Shown piece after piece: positions 27,675 through 36,453 of a stretch of 64,000 nt of DNA. Below the pieces are notes generated by a model that was not told the origin of the DNA, searched no databases, and worked only from the letters and a program-made list of their open reading frames with translations. The DNA lies in NCBI GenBank assembly GCA_943788345.1, contig CALSPX010000004.1, forward strand, positions 186,001 through 250,000, given 5' to 3'. Position 1 is the stretch's first letter. The number at the start of each line of letters is the position of its first letter. Made by a program: the position numbers and the translations under genes. The stretch comes from Ascidiaceihabitans sp023955215. GTDB lineage: Bacteria; Pseudomonadota; Alphaproteobacteria; Rhodobacterales; Rhodobacteraceae.

Positions 27675-28480
27675 ACTTTGAGTTCGACCCAAATTGGAAC
27701 GTGATCTGATGGTTTTTCACGCGCACGAATGTCTTTGTCGATCCCAGTGTCTACCAGCATATCAGCACACGCAGGGCTAAGCAGAAAGTGGTCAATGCGA
27801 ATACCGTTGTTCTTATTCCACGCGCCAGCTTGATAATCCCAGAACGTATATTGGCCTGGACGCGGATCACGTGCGAGTGTCGCATCGGTTAGGCCAAGAT
27901 TGACCAGTGTGCGATAAGCGGCGAGACTTTCAGGACGACAGGCAGCATCACCTTCCCAAATTTCTGGGCGTGCGGCATCTTCGGGCTGTGCGATGATGTT
28001 GTAGTCACCGGCCATCAAAAACGGCATTTCATCTGACATCAATTCTTCAGCGCGTGCCTGAAGACGGTCCATCCACGCCAATTTATAGGCGTACTTTCCA
28101 CCCTCAACAGGTTTTCCAGCATCATCCAATTCGACAGGATTGCCGTTGGGCAGGTACAAACCACAGATGCGAAGGGCCTCAGTTTCGCCGACAACGGTTG
28201 CCTCGATCCAGCGGGCTTGTTCATCGCTGTCATCGCCCGGCAGACCACGGCGTACATCTTCAAGCGGCAGTTTGGACAGAATAGCCACGCCATTAAACGA
28301 CTTCTGCCCATGAGTTTCGACGATATATCCGCGGTCTTCAAAGATCTCGCGCGGGAATGCTTCGTCCACGGATTTGATTTCTTGCAGAAGGGCGACATCA
28401 GGTTGTGCTTCGTCCAGCCATTCAGGAAGTGCGTTTATGCGGGCTTTGATGCCGTTAATATTAAATGACGCAATCTTCAT
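27671..28480 (-). CDS. xth: Exodeoxyribonuclease III
   Basis: Apurinic/apyrimidinic endonuclease and 3'-5' exonuclease of base-excision repair, 269 residues. The start MKIASFNINGIKARI, the LLQEIKS segment with the metal-binding Glu near residue 35, LAGDYNI near residue 155 and the C-terminal SDHVPIWVEL with the catalytic His are all present. Monocistronic; its upstream region is the 356-base gap that also serves the repeat-protein gene. Confidence 0.95.
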   Translation of the reverse strand: MKIASFNINGIKARINALPEWLDEAQPDVALLQEIKSVDEAFPREIFEDRGYIVETHGQKSFNGVAILSKLPLEDVRRGLPGDDSDEQARWIEATVVGETEALRICGLYLPNGNPVELDDAGKPVEGGKYAYKLAWMDRLQARAEELMSDEMPFLMAGDYNIIAQPEDAARPEIWEGDAACRPESLAAYRTLVNLGLTDATLARDPRPGQYTFWDYQAGAWNKNNGIRIDHFLLSPACADMLVDTGIDKDIRAREKPSDHVPIWVELKV

Positions 28481-28836
28481 GAGGGAGCTCCTGCCTTTTG
28501 ATGGATAATCTATCGCTCAACACCCGCGCTTGAGCAAGTGCCGACGGGCAAATGGAACCACGCTCAGAGGGTATAGTGATTCTGCCATTTTTGTTAACCT
28601 TCAATTCATCATTATTAACAGAGGGTTACTATCCACAGTTTCTCAGGGTGTGGATAATTTATTTTTAAATTTCGGCAAGAGTTGCAAAGATTAACCCTTT
28701 CAATCGGATGGCATGTTCAGTCGCTGTGGATAACCTGATTGTCGATCAGCTCAAGGCAGAAAGGGGCTATCCAGACACAACTTTAACGGTAATCGTTTTA
28801 GGTACGATCAACTTAACAAATTTGGGGAATTTCAAA
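28481..28836. promoter_or_regulatory. Intergenic region with three DnaA-box-like 9-mers and an AT-rich tract
   Basis: A 356-base divergent region. TGTGGATAA (the DnaA box, inverse of TTATCCACA) occurs exactly at 28649-28657 and 28725-28733, and CTATCCACA, one mismatch from the box, at 28629-28637. An AT-only run follows the middle box (about 28654-28669). The region may hold the promoter of the repeat-protein gene under DnaA influence. Three boxes alone do not prove a replication origin. Confidence 0.55.
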
Positions 28837-29103
28837 ATGACTGCATTACGTAAATTCGAAACACAAACCGCATCGAGCCATACAGACATGATGGGTGGGG
28901 AACACGTTGAAATGTTCACGTCCGGTGCGGCACCGTCTGCATCCGACAGCCTGCTGGGTGATGCGACAAGTTTGTTCACATCGGGCGCTGGTCCAGAAAT
29001 GAAAAGTGGCGACCAGACAGGTCTGTTCACGTCCGGTGCTGCACCAAAAACGTCGGGCATGGAGACCGGTGATCTGACTGCACTGTTCACTTCAGGCGCC
29101 TAA
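28837..29103 (+). CDS. Short FTSGA-repeat protein, function unknown
   Basis: An 88-residue protein. I start at ATG 28837, after which the sequence is MTALRKFETQ; the open frame extends further left without pattern. A leader-like first part ends in DMMGG (Gly20, Gly21). Then FTSGA occurs four times, at residues 27, 47, 64 and 84, three copies preceded by GD-x-T-x-L and the first three followed by AP or GP. The last copy ends the protein. There is no hydrophobic segment or cysteine. The design recalls multi-core peptide precursors or repeat-type secreted proteins, but this is inference. I recall similar short proteins in Rhodobacteraceae known only as a DUF. Confidence 0.75.
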   Translation: MTALRKFETQTASSHTDMMGGEHVEMFTSGAAPSASDSLLGDATSLFTSGAGPEMKSGDQTGLFTSGAAPKTSGMETGDLTALFTSGA

Positions 29104-29112
29104 GCCTAATCA

Positions 29113-29175
29113 AGGCACGCTTAATTTAATCCAAGAGGACAAGTTATGACCAACGTTATTTCATTAAGCGTGCCT
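29113..29175 (+). promoter_or_regulatory. 13-bp inverted repeat flanking the start of the downstream gene
   Basis: AGGCACGCTTAAT at 29113-29125 is the perfect reverse complement of ATTAAGCGTGCCT at 29163-29175. The 37-base loop contains the Shine-Dalgarno AGAGGA and the ATG of the next gene at 29146; the right arm lies inside the coding sequence. Such a structure in mRNA could end or process the repeat-protein transcript, or tune translation of the second gene. Confidence 0.7.
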
Positions 29176-30210
29176 CAGCGCAGACAACCCTTTATCCAAA
29201 ACGCCAATGCCCTCGTTAGTGTTTTTGCTGATCATCGCAGGCACAACGTGGATGTTTTTTGGCTTAAAGAAAACGCAGAATTGCTCAACATATTGGAATG
29301 TACGGGAACGCCAATACCCGAAGATGCCTTGGCAACCCATCAATCCTTCTACCAACAGCTGCCTGCAAAAATGGCATTTTTTGCCCAATATTATCGGTTC
29401 TACTTGTCCATTTGTTTGGATCTCGAAGATCTTGGACTGAAGGGAGATGTTGGTGGGCAGATGTGTGACTGGGTCCCGGCCCAAGGATTGGCCGAGGCAG
29501 AGTTATCAGACCTTCAACGCGGAGAGGCGTCTCGACTTTTGGCACGGCGCGGCACAAAGGTTTCTATAGACCACGGACTAGATGATCGATTGCGCCAATT
29601 TATCAACCGCTCGGCAACTTTTGCACTGCCCAACAAAAAAGCGGCATATGAGCTAACGCATATCGTGTTTTACCTGTCCGAATACGGACGTCGTGACCCC
29701 AAGCTTGATTGTGGTGCTGTTCAGTCACTTAATTTTGTAGGCATTATTGCCTACTTGGATCAAAATGCCGATCTCTTAGCCGAAATTTGTATCGCTTTGC
29801 GTTTTGCAGGCCAGACACCCAGCCCAATTTGGGAGGATTGGATTGTAAAAACGCTCTCTGACTTTCAGGTTATTGAGCAACCTGCATCGACCACATCCGA
29901 TGCGTATCACGAATACTTGGTCAGCGTGTGGATGGCTTTGACGGCAAAACGTGATGGGATGGGGCAGGCGGTTTTAGGGGGACGGTTGGAGTTTATGCGC
30001 GGTGACGTTGCCGCAGGGCCACTTCGCAATATCTCAAATCTATTGCTCGACATGGATGCCGAACGCAGCCCCGATTGGGAGGTGATGCGCCCAATCGTTG
30101 AACAAGTAATTGACGATGAAGGTTACGGAATTTTGCTTCAGGCCCAGAATGCGACTGATGATTTTGCAGCGTTTTTTGAAGGGTTCTCACGGGTTAATAT
30201 CGCCGTGTAA
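29146..30210 (+). CDS. Unrecognised 354-residue protein next to the FTSGA-repeat gene
   Basis: I do not recognise a domain. The protein is mostly helical by composition, without a signal peptide or long hydrophobic segment, so probably cytoplasmic. It has aromatic-rich stretches (FFAQYYRFYLSICLDLEDLG near residue 80; HIVFYLSEYGRRDPKLD near 170) and no obvious nucleotide-binding or metal motif. RBS AGAGGA lies before ATG 29146. It starts 42 bases after the repeat protein, so the two are likely cotranscribed and functionally linked; role unknown. Confidence 0.8.
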   Translation: MTNVISLSVPQRRQPFIQNANALVSVFADHRRHNVDVFWLKENAELLNILECTGTPIPEDALATHQSFYQQLPAKMAFFAQYYRFYLSICLDLEDLGLKGDVGGQMCDWVPAQGLAEAELSDLQRGEASRLLARRGTKVSIDHGLDDRLRQFINRSATFALPNKKAAYELTHIVFYLSEYGRRDPKLDCGAVQSLNFVGIIAYLDQNADLLAEICIALRFAGQTPSPIWEDWIVKTLSDFQVIEQPASTTSDAYHEYLVSVWMALTAKRDGMGQAVLGGRLEFMRGDVAAGPLRNISNLLLDMDAERSPDWEVMRPIVEQVIDDEGYGILLQAQNATDDFAAFFEGFSRVNIAV

Positions 30211-30214
30211 CCCA

Positions 30215-30577
30215 TTACATTGAAAAAGAAGTTCCACAGCCACATGCGCTTGTTGCATTCGGGTTCTCAATGACAAACCGGGCGCCAATTAGCTCTTCGG
30301 AGAAGTCGATAACTGCGTTGGAGAGGAAGGGCAAAGATATGGAATCCACAACAACTTTTTGTCCTGATCCCTCAAGGATTAAATCGTCGGCTTTGGGATC
30401 ATCGAGCGCGATTTCGTACTGGAAACCGGAACAGCCACCGCCCTCAACCGCGACGCGTAAGGCTTGCCCCTGATCAGCGGCGCCGATCTCAGCAAGTCGT
30501 TCAAAGGCACGTGTTGTAACTTTTGGCGGCAATTGCACGGGGAAAGCTCCGACTGGTCGACCAATGGTCGGTTTCAT
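30215..30577 (-). CDS. erpA: A-type iron-sulfur carrier (ErpA/IscA family)
   Basis: Carries Fe-S clusters to apoproteins. The conserved cysteines are in GGGCSGFQYE near residue 57 and in CGCGTSFSM at the C-terminus, the family layout. I start at ATG 30577 (120 residues); an upstream ATG at 30607 is possible. The N-terminal extension with PVGAFPVQLPP is longer than in E. coli ErpA. Divergent from dgt. The symbol is tentative, as IscA, ErpA and HesB are hard to separate by eye. Confidence 0.85.
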   Translation of the reverse strand: MKPTIGRPVGAFPVQLPPKVTTRAFERLAEIGAADQGQALRVAVEGGGCSGFQYEIALDDPKADDLILEGSGQKVVVDSISLPFLSNAVIDFSEELIGARFVIENPNATSACGCGTSFSM

Positions 30578-30634
30578 TATCGTCTGTAAACCAATATAGA
30601 GGGCCATAGGACAGGCGACAAGGACCAGTGCTCA

Positions 30635-31774
30635 ATGCAGGCACCATTTTCCTCTGATCCAATACACAGCAAGGGACGGCGTGTATCGGAAGAAGAGTTT
30701 AGTTTTCGATCATGTTTTCAACGTGATAGGGACCGCATCATTCACGCCAGCGCGTTTCGCCGGCTGAAACACAAAACACAAGTTTTCGTCGAACACGAAG
30801 GCGATTATTTTCGCACGCGCCTGACGCACTCGATTGAGGTGGCCCAAGTGGCCCGCACGATCGCAGGTGCACTTGGTCTGAACGGCGAGCTGACAGAAGC
30901 TGTCGCATTGGCACACGACCTTGGTCATCCGCCCTTTGGCCACGCAGGCGAGGACGTGTTGCACGAGATGATGGCCCCCTACGGCGGCTTTGATCACAAC
31001 GCCCAAGCCATTAAAATTGTTACCGATTTAGAACGCCACTATGCAGAATTCGATGGTCTAAACCTAACGTGGGAATGTTTAGAAGGTATCGCAAAACACA
31101 ACGGCCCTGTCGTGGGCGAACTACCCTATGCGCTGGCTGAATATGACGCGACACATGATCTAGAGTTGCACACCCATGCAAGTGCTGAGGCGCAAGCAGC
31201 AGCGTTGTCTGACGATATTGCCTATAATAACCACGATCTGCACGATGGTTTGCGGGCAGGGCTGTTTACGGATGCCGACATTATAAAGCTGCCGATCATT
31301 GGTGCGGCCTATGCCGAAGTAGACGCGGCCTATCCCAACCTTGAAACTGATCGGCGCCGTCACGAGGCCTTGCGCCGTGTGTTTGGTGTGATGGTCAGTG
31401 ATGTGATTTCGACCTCGCGAGTGATCTTGGACGAAAGTGGTGCGACATCCGCCCATGATATTCGTCATTTGGGTCGCCCCGTCATTCGTTTCTCTGATGC
31501 AGTCTTTGCCGATCTTCGCGAAATCCGTTCCTTTCTGTTTAACCAGATGTACCGCGCACCAGCGGTGATGGCGAAGAGGGCAGAAGTAACAACAGTGATC
31601 CGCGAATTGTTCCCCTTGTTCCTGAATGATCCATCTCAATTGCCCTCCAATTGGCATGAGGAACTGCAAGGTGCTGACAAGACCGCCATTGCACGCCGTG
31701 TCTGCGATTACATCTCAGGTATGACAGACCGCTATGCATTGCTCGAATATGAACGTATCTTGGGCAAGCACTAG
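30635..31774 (+). CDS. dgt: Deoxyguanosinetriphosphate triphosphohydrolase-like protein
   Basis: HD-domain dNTP triphosphohydrolase, 379 residues, controlling dNTP pools. The metal-site residues are in RRLKHKTQVF, RLTHSIEVAQVARTI and VALAHDLGHPPFGHAGED (His-Asp pair), with DDIAYNNHDLHDGLRAG later. Length fits the shorter alphaproteobacterial type. Followed by argS after a 66-base gap. Confidence 0.94.
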   Translation: MQAPFSSDPIHSKGRRVSEEEFSFRSCFQRDRDRIIHASAFRRLKHKTQVFVEHEGDYFRTRLTHSIEVAQVARTIAGALGLNGELTEAVALAHDLGHPPFGHAGEDVLHEMMAPYGGFDHNAQAIKIVTDLERHYAEFDGLNLTWECLEGIAKHNGPVVGELPYALAEYDATHDLELHTHASAEAQAAALSDDIAYNNHDLHDGLRAGLFTDADIIKLPIIGAAYAEVDAAYPNLETDRRRHEALRRVFGVMVSDVISTSRVILDESGATSAHDIRHLGRPVIRFSDAVFADLREIRSFLFNQMYRAPAVMAKRAEVTTVIRELFPLFLNDPSQLPSNWHEELQGADKTAIARRVCDYISGMTDRYALLEYERILGKH

Positions 31775-31840
31775 CCGACGCCCGTTGACCTTAGGCACGT
31801 AAGTGCTAAACCGCACCCGACCCGTATTAGGACTAAATTG

Positions 31841-33583
31841 ATGAACCTGTTTGCCGATATCCGCACCCAAGTGATTGCCGACCTCAACGCCATGGTTGAC
31901 GCTGGGCAGCTGCCTGCTGGCCTTAGCTTTGACAATGTGACGGTAGAGCCGCCGCGCGATGCATCGCATGGCGATATGGCGACCAATGCGGCGATGGTTT
32001 TGGCCAAGCCTGCAGGTCTTAAGCCACGTGACATTGCGGACGCATTGGCGGCACGTTTGGCGGCCGATGATCGGATCACTGCTGCTGAAGTCGCAGGACC
32101 TGGTTTCCTAAACCTTCGTCTTTCCGCCTCTCTTTGGCAGGGCGTCATCGGCGCTGTGCTTAAAGCAGGTACAGATTTTGGTCGCTCCACAATGGGTGAG
32201 AACAAAAAGGTTAACGTCGAATACGTTAGCGCAAACCCAACGGGTCCTTTGCACGTTGGTCACACGCGCGGTGCGGTCTTTGGTGATGCATTGGCATCCA
32301 TGCTGGATTTCGCAGGCTTCGACGTCACACGTGAATACTACATCAACGACGGTGGCGCGCAGGTCGATGTGTTGGCCCGTTCCGTTTACCTGCGTTATCT
32401 AGAGGCCCACGGCCAAGAGGTAGCGTTTGAGGACGGCACATACCCGGGCGATTATTTGATCGCGACCGGTGAAGCGTTGAAAGCCAATGTGGGCGATGCC
32501 TACGTCGGCAAAGGCGAAGACGTTTGGTTGCAAGACATCCGTGAATTCGCAACTGAGGCGATGATGGATCTGATCCGTTCCGACCTTGCGCAGCTTGGCA
32601 TTAAAATGGACCGCTTCTTTTCAGAGAAATCATTGTACGGTTCCGGCCTGATCGAAAAATCTATCAAGTCGCTTGAAGACAAGGGCCTGATCTATGAAGG
32701 CGTGCTTGAGCCACCAAAAGGCAAAAAGCCTGAGGACTGGGAACCACGCGAGCAAACCTTGTTCAAATCAACCGAACACGGTGATGACGTTGATCGTCCT
32801 GTGAAAAAGTCTGATGGCGCATGGACATACTTTGCCCCTGACATTGCATACCACTTTGACAAGGTTGAACGTGGTTATGATCTGTTGATTGACGTTTTTG
32901 GCGCTGATCACGGCGGCTATGTAAAGCGTATGAAGGCTGCTGTGTCTGCATTGTCTGGTGGCACGGTGCCGCTCGATATCAAGCTGACGCAACTGGTGAA
33001 GCTGTTCAAAGATGGTGAACCGTTCAAAATGTCCAAGCGGGCAGGGACATTCGTAACCCTGCGCGATGTGGTTGATCAGGTTGGGTCTGACGTAACCCGT
33101 TTCGTAATGCTAACGCGCAAAAACGATGCGCCGCTTGATTTTGATTTCGCAAAGGTGCTTGAGCAAAGCCGCGACAATCCTGTGTTCTACGTTCAATACG
33201 CCCACGCGCGTGTGAATTCGGTTTTGCGCAAAGCAGTTGAAGCAGGTGTTGCAGTTGATGACGCAACATTGGCTGCTGCTGATCTGACACTGATAAATCA
33301 CGAAGCTGAATTGACGCTGGCGGCTAAGCTGGCTGAATGGCCACGTTTGCTCGAAACAGCCGCGCGCAGCAACGAACCGCACCGCATTGCATTCTACCTT
33401 TATGAGCTGGCAGGCGAGTTCCACGGGTTGTGGAACCGTGGCAATGAATTGCCTGAATTGCGCTTCTTGCAGGATGATCCAAAGACATCCCAAGCAAAAA
33501 TCGCCCTAGCACGTTCAGCGGCTGTTGTAATAGCTGCAGGCCTTGGTATTCTAGGTGTAGAGCCAGCCGAAGAGATGCGTTAA
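31841..33583 (+). CDS. argS: Arginyl-tRNA synthetase
   Basis: Class I aminoacyl-tRNA synthetase, 580 residues. HIGH-type motif is ANPTGPLHVGHTRG near residue 125; the KMSKS counterpart is FKMSKRAGTF near residue 400. The C-terminal DALR anticodon domain follows. I use ATG 31841; a TTG directly before it also opens the frame. Followed after 77 bases by the SPOR protein. Confidence 0.97.
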   Translation: MNLFADIRTQVIADLNAMVDAGQLPAGLSFDNVTVEPPRDASHGDMATNAAMVLAKPAGLKPRDIADALAARLAADDRITAAEVAGPGFLNLRLSASLWQGVIGAVLKAGTDFGRSTMGENKKVNVEYVSANPTGPLHVGHTRGAVFGDALASMLDFAGFDVTREYYINDGGAQVDVLARSVYLRYLEAHGQEVAFEDGTYPGDYLIATGEALKANVGDAYVGKGEDVWLQDIREFATEAMMDLIRSDLAQLGIKMDRFFSEKSLYGSGLIEKSIKSLEDKGLIYEGVLEPPKGKKPEDWEPREQTLFKSTEHGDDVDRPVKKSDGAWTYFAPDIAYHFDKVERGYDLLIDVFGADHGGYVKRMKAAVSALSGGTVPLDIKLTQLVKLFKDGEPFKMSKRAGTFVTLRDVVDQVGSDVTRFVMLTRKNDAPLDFDFAKVLEQSRDNPVFYVQYAHARVNSVLRKAVEAGVAVDDATLAAADLTLINHEAELTLAAKLAEWPRLLETAARSNEPHRIAFYLYELAGEFHGLWNRGNELPELRFLQDDPKTSQAKIALARSAAVVIAAGLGILGVEPAEEMR

Positions 33584-33660
33584 AAATAACCGCCTCGGCT
33601 GAACAGGCATAATTCAGTAGATCCGTTGGGCAATGTACCCAAACGGGCAACGAGGCAAAA

Positions 33661-34656
33661 ATGGCAAACGTTCCTTACTCCCATAATATGGGTGCTCACG
33701 GTTATTCTTCTGCGGGCGCTTCATCACCAATGGTTTCGGCTAACTCATTGAACAACCTCACCAATATGGTTGCTGCAGGTCTTTCTGTGGCGCTCATAGT
33801 TGGCGTTGGCGTTTGGGGATACAAGTTGATGGTCCGCGACGTAACTGGCCTGCCTGTCGTTCAAGCGATCAGTGGTGAAATGCGTGTCCTTCCAGACAAT
33901 CCCGGTGGTGAACTTGCGTTGAACCAAGGGCTGGCTGTAAACGAAGTTGCCGCTGCTGGTACCGCTGCGGCCCCAACGGACACCTTGGTTTTGGCACCGA
34001 AACCGGTCGCGCTGGCTGTCGAAGACACCCCCGTTTCTGCACAAGTGGTTGCACCTGTGCAACAGCCTGCGCCGCTAGATTTGTCGGCACCAATCGCTGA
34101 TCTTGATGGACTTGTTTCCTCACAAACCGCGACCGACACACCCGAAGCTGGCAGCGTCGAAGATTTGATCCGCCAACTGACCCAAAGTGCTGATCCGATC
34201 AACAATGTATCAGGCGCAAAAGTTGTGAGTGCGGTGACAACTGTTGCGGCGACAAACGTGACTGATGAAACCGCGATCCAAGCCGCTGGACTGCGTCGGT
34301 CATTGCGCCCATTGCTTCGGCCAGCTTCTGCGCCTGCAGTTGTTATTCCAGTATCGGCACCTGCCAAATCCACTGTGACAGACGTTGATCCGACGTCAGT
34401 TCCAGCCGGAACACGTTTGGTTCAGCTTGGTGCCTTCGACAGCGCCGAAGTGGCGCGCAGCCAGTGGGACAAGATTGAGGGCCGCTTTGGTGACTTCCTT
34501 CAAGGCAAATCCCGCATCGTTCAAAAAGCCAACAGCGGGGGCCGTACATTCTATCGCCTTCGTGCAATGGGCTTTGCTGATCTAAGCGAAGCACGCCGTT
34601 TCTGTTCTGCACTTTTGGCTGAGAACGCAGATTGCATTCCTGTCGTCACACGATGA
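33661..34656 (+). CDS. SPOR domain-containing membrane protein
   Basis: A 331-residue bitopic protein: one transmembrane helix (about residues 38-60, AAGLSVALIVGVGVWGYK), a long Ala/Pro/Val-rich periplasmic linker, and a C-terminal SPOR domain (about residues 255-330) with RLVQLGAFDSAEVARSQW and FYRLRAMGF. SPOR domains bind denuded glycan strands at division septa. Its stop overlaps nagZ as ATGA, linking it to cell-wall turnover. Confidence 0.93.
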   Translation: MANVPYSHNMGAHGYSSAGASSPMVSANSLNNLTNMVAAGLSVALIVGVGVWGYKLMVRDVTGLPVVQAISGEMRVLPDNPGGELALNQGLAVNEVAAAGTAAAPTDTLVLAPKPVALAVEDTPVSAQVVAPVQQPAPLDLSAPIADLDGLVSSQTATDTPEAGSVEDLIRQLTQSADPINNVSGAKVVSAVTTVAATNVTDETAIQAAGLRRSLRPLLRPASAPAVVIPVSAPAKSTVTDVDPTSVPAGTRLVQLGAFDSAEVARSQWDKIEGRFGDFLQGKSRIVQKANSGGRTFYRLRAMGFADLSEARRFCSALLAENADCIPVVTR

Positions 34657-35663
34657 AGCATTTTGGCGCGACCATCCTTGATGGGGATGGCCTTCGGCTG
34701 ACAGCTGATGAAGTGGCGTTGTTTCGGGATGTGAACCCATTTGGGTTTATCCTATTTGCCCGCAATATCGACACACCTGATCAAGTACGCGCGCTTTGCG
34801 ATGACTATCGCGAGGCTGTAGGCTGGGAATGCCCTATCACAATCGACCAAGAAGGTGGGCGTGTCCAACGACTGCGCAGTCCAACATGGCGCGAATGGTT
34901 GCCCCCTTTGGACTTTATCACCGCCGCTGGCACCAACGCTCAACGGGCTATGTACCTGCGCCACCGTATCATTGCGCATGAACTGCGCGACATCGGTATC
35001 GACAGTAACTGTGCGCCAATGGTCGATGTTGCCAACACCGAAACCCATTCGTTTTTACGCAACCGTTGCTATGGCACTGATGCCTTAACGGTCGCTGCAA
35101 TGGGACGTGCAGCGGCTGACGGTCTGTTAGATGGCGGCGTTCTGCCTGTCGTTAAGCATATCCCGGGACATGGTCGCGCGACCGCTGACAGCCATTTTGA
35201 TCTGCCCAAAGTAGACGCGCCACGGGATAGCTTGGACATCCAAGATTTTGCGCCATTCAAGGCGTTGAATGATCTCCCAATGGGGATGACGGCGCACCTA
35301 GTTTACACTGAGATCGACGAAACGCCTGCGACCTTGTCCAAAACAGTCATGGACATCATCCGTATCGATATCGGATTTGACGGATTAATCATGACCGATG
35401 ACATTTCAATGAAAGCCCTCAGCGGCGATCTGGGAACGCTTAGCCGTGCATCCATCGAAGCGGGTTGTGACGTGATTTTGCACTGTAACGGGACACTAAG
35501 TGAACGCGCTCAGGTGGCACAGGCCGCTGGTGAAATGACAGATATAGCCCAAAAACGCGCGATCCGTGCCGTTGAGATGCGCAAAACACCAGATATGATT
35601 GACATTGCTGCCTTAGACGCCGAACTTGAAGCGCTGTTAGGCGGGGGCGCGTTGGCGCAATAA
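34653..35663 (+). CDS. nagZ: Beta-N-acetylhexosaminidase NagZ
   Basis: Glycoside hydrolase family 3 enzyme in peptidoglycan recycling, removing GlcNAc from anhydromuropeptides in the cytoplasm. 336 residues from ATG 34653. Motifs: ITIDQEGGRVQRL near residue 60, KHIPGHGRATADSH near 170 (catalytic His-Asp dyad), and MTDDISMKAL near 250 with the nucleophile Asp. Coupled to the SPOR gene and followed closely by scpA. Confidence 0.96.
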   Translation: MKHFGATILDGDGLRLTADEVALFRDVNPFGFILFARNIDTPDQVRALCDDYREAVGWECPITIDQEGGRVQRLRSPTWREWLPPLDFITAAGTNAQRAMYLRHRIIAHELRDIGIDSNCAPMVDVANTETHSFLRNRCYGTDALTVAAMGRAAADGLLDGGVLPVVKHIPGHGRATADSHFDLPKVDAPRDSLDIQDFAPFKALNDLPMGMTAHLVYTEIDETPATLSKTVMDIIRIDIGFDGLIMTDDISMKALSGDLGTLSRASIEAGCDVILHCNGTLSERAQVAQAAGEMTDIAQKRAIRAVEMRKTPDMIDIAALDAELEALLGGGALAQ

Positions 35664-35667
35664 AGTC

Positions 35668-36453
35668 ATGGAAGACATTTTTGAAAAAGAACGTATCGCT
35701 GTCGCCGAAAGGGTGGCCGCCGAAGCGTTGATCATTGATGTCGATGGGTTTGAGGGGCCGTTGGACCTTTTGTTGACCCTCAGCCGCACCCAAAAGGTTG
35801 ATCTGCGTAAGATTTCAGTGCTCGAACTAGCCCATCAATACCTCGCTTTTGTTGAAAAGGCTAAGGCGCTGCGCCTTGAATTGGCTGCTGATTATTTGGT
35901 GATGGCGGCGTGGTTGGCATTCCTTAAGTCACGATTGTTATTGCCGCCTGATCCGTCCGAGGAAGGGCCGTCTGGCGAAGAACTGGCCGCACATTTGGCA
36001 TTTCAATTGGAACGGCTTCAGGCGATGCGCGACAGCGCGGCACGCCTGATGGGTCGTGATCAATTGGGCCGTGATTTCTTTGCGCGTGGTCAGATCGAAG
36101 TGGTCGAGCGGGTTAAGAAGGTTACTTATACCGCCACCTTATTGGATTTGATGCAAGGCTATGCACGCCTTAGAACCCGCGATGACTTCCGCCCGTTTGT
36201 GATGGATCGTGACAGTGTCTTCACAATGGAACAGGCATTGGAACGGATGCGCGATTTGATTGGCTACACAGGGGAATGGACTGATATTGTCAGCTACCTT
36301 CCTGACGGATGGGCAAATGATCCAGTCAAACGGCGGTCCGCCACGGCGGCGACATTTGCAGCCTCGTTGGAACTGGTGAAAGAGGGCCATCTAGAAATTC
36401 GCCAATCCGAAAGCTTTGCCCCGATTGAGTTGCGCAAAAGGACTTCAAGATAG
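35668..36453 (+). CDS. scpA: Segregation and condensation protein A
   Basis: Kleisin subunit of the SMC-ScpAB condensin. 261 residues, with the N-terminal FEGPLDLLLTLSRTQKVDLRK motif region typical of ScpA and a C-terminal winged-helix part. Starts four bases after nagZ. The scpB GTG start overlaps its stop TAG by one base. Confidence 0.94.
   Translation: MEDIFEKERIAVAERVAAEALIIDVDGFEGPLDLLLTLSRTQKVDLRKISVLELAHQYLAFVEKAKALRLELAADYLVMAAWLAFLKSRLLLPPDPSEEGPSGEELAAHLAFQLERLQAMRDSAARLMGRDQLGRDFFARGQIEVVERVKKVTYTATLLDLMQGYARLRTRDDFRPFVMDRDSVFTMEQALERMRDLIGYTGEWTDIVSYLPDGWANDPVKRRSATAATFAASLELVKEGHLEIRQSESFAPIELRKRTSR

Noticed and set aside
28600..28740. Chromosomal replication origin
   Set aside because: Only three DnaA-box-like sites and a short AT run; no dnaA, parAB, hemE or gidA near. 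Kept only as a regulatory candidate.
31160..31669. A 169-codon open frame opposite dgt
   Set aside because: Antisense to a conserved gene; Cys/His-rich composition typical of a shadow frame.
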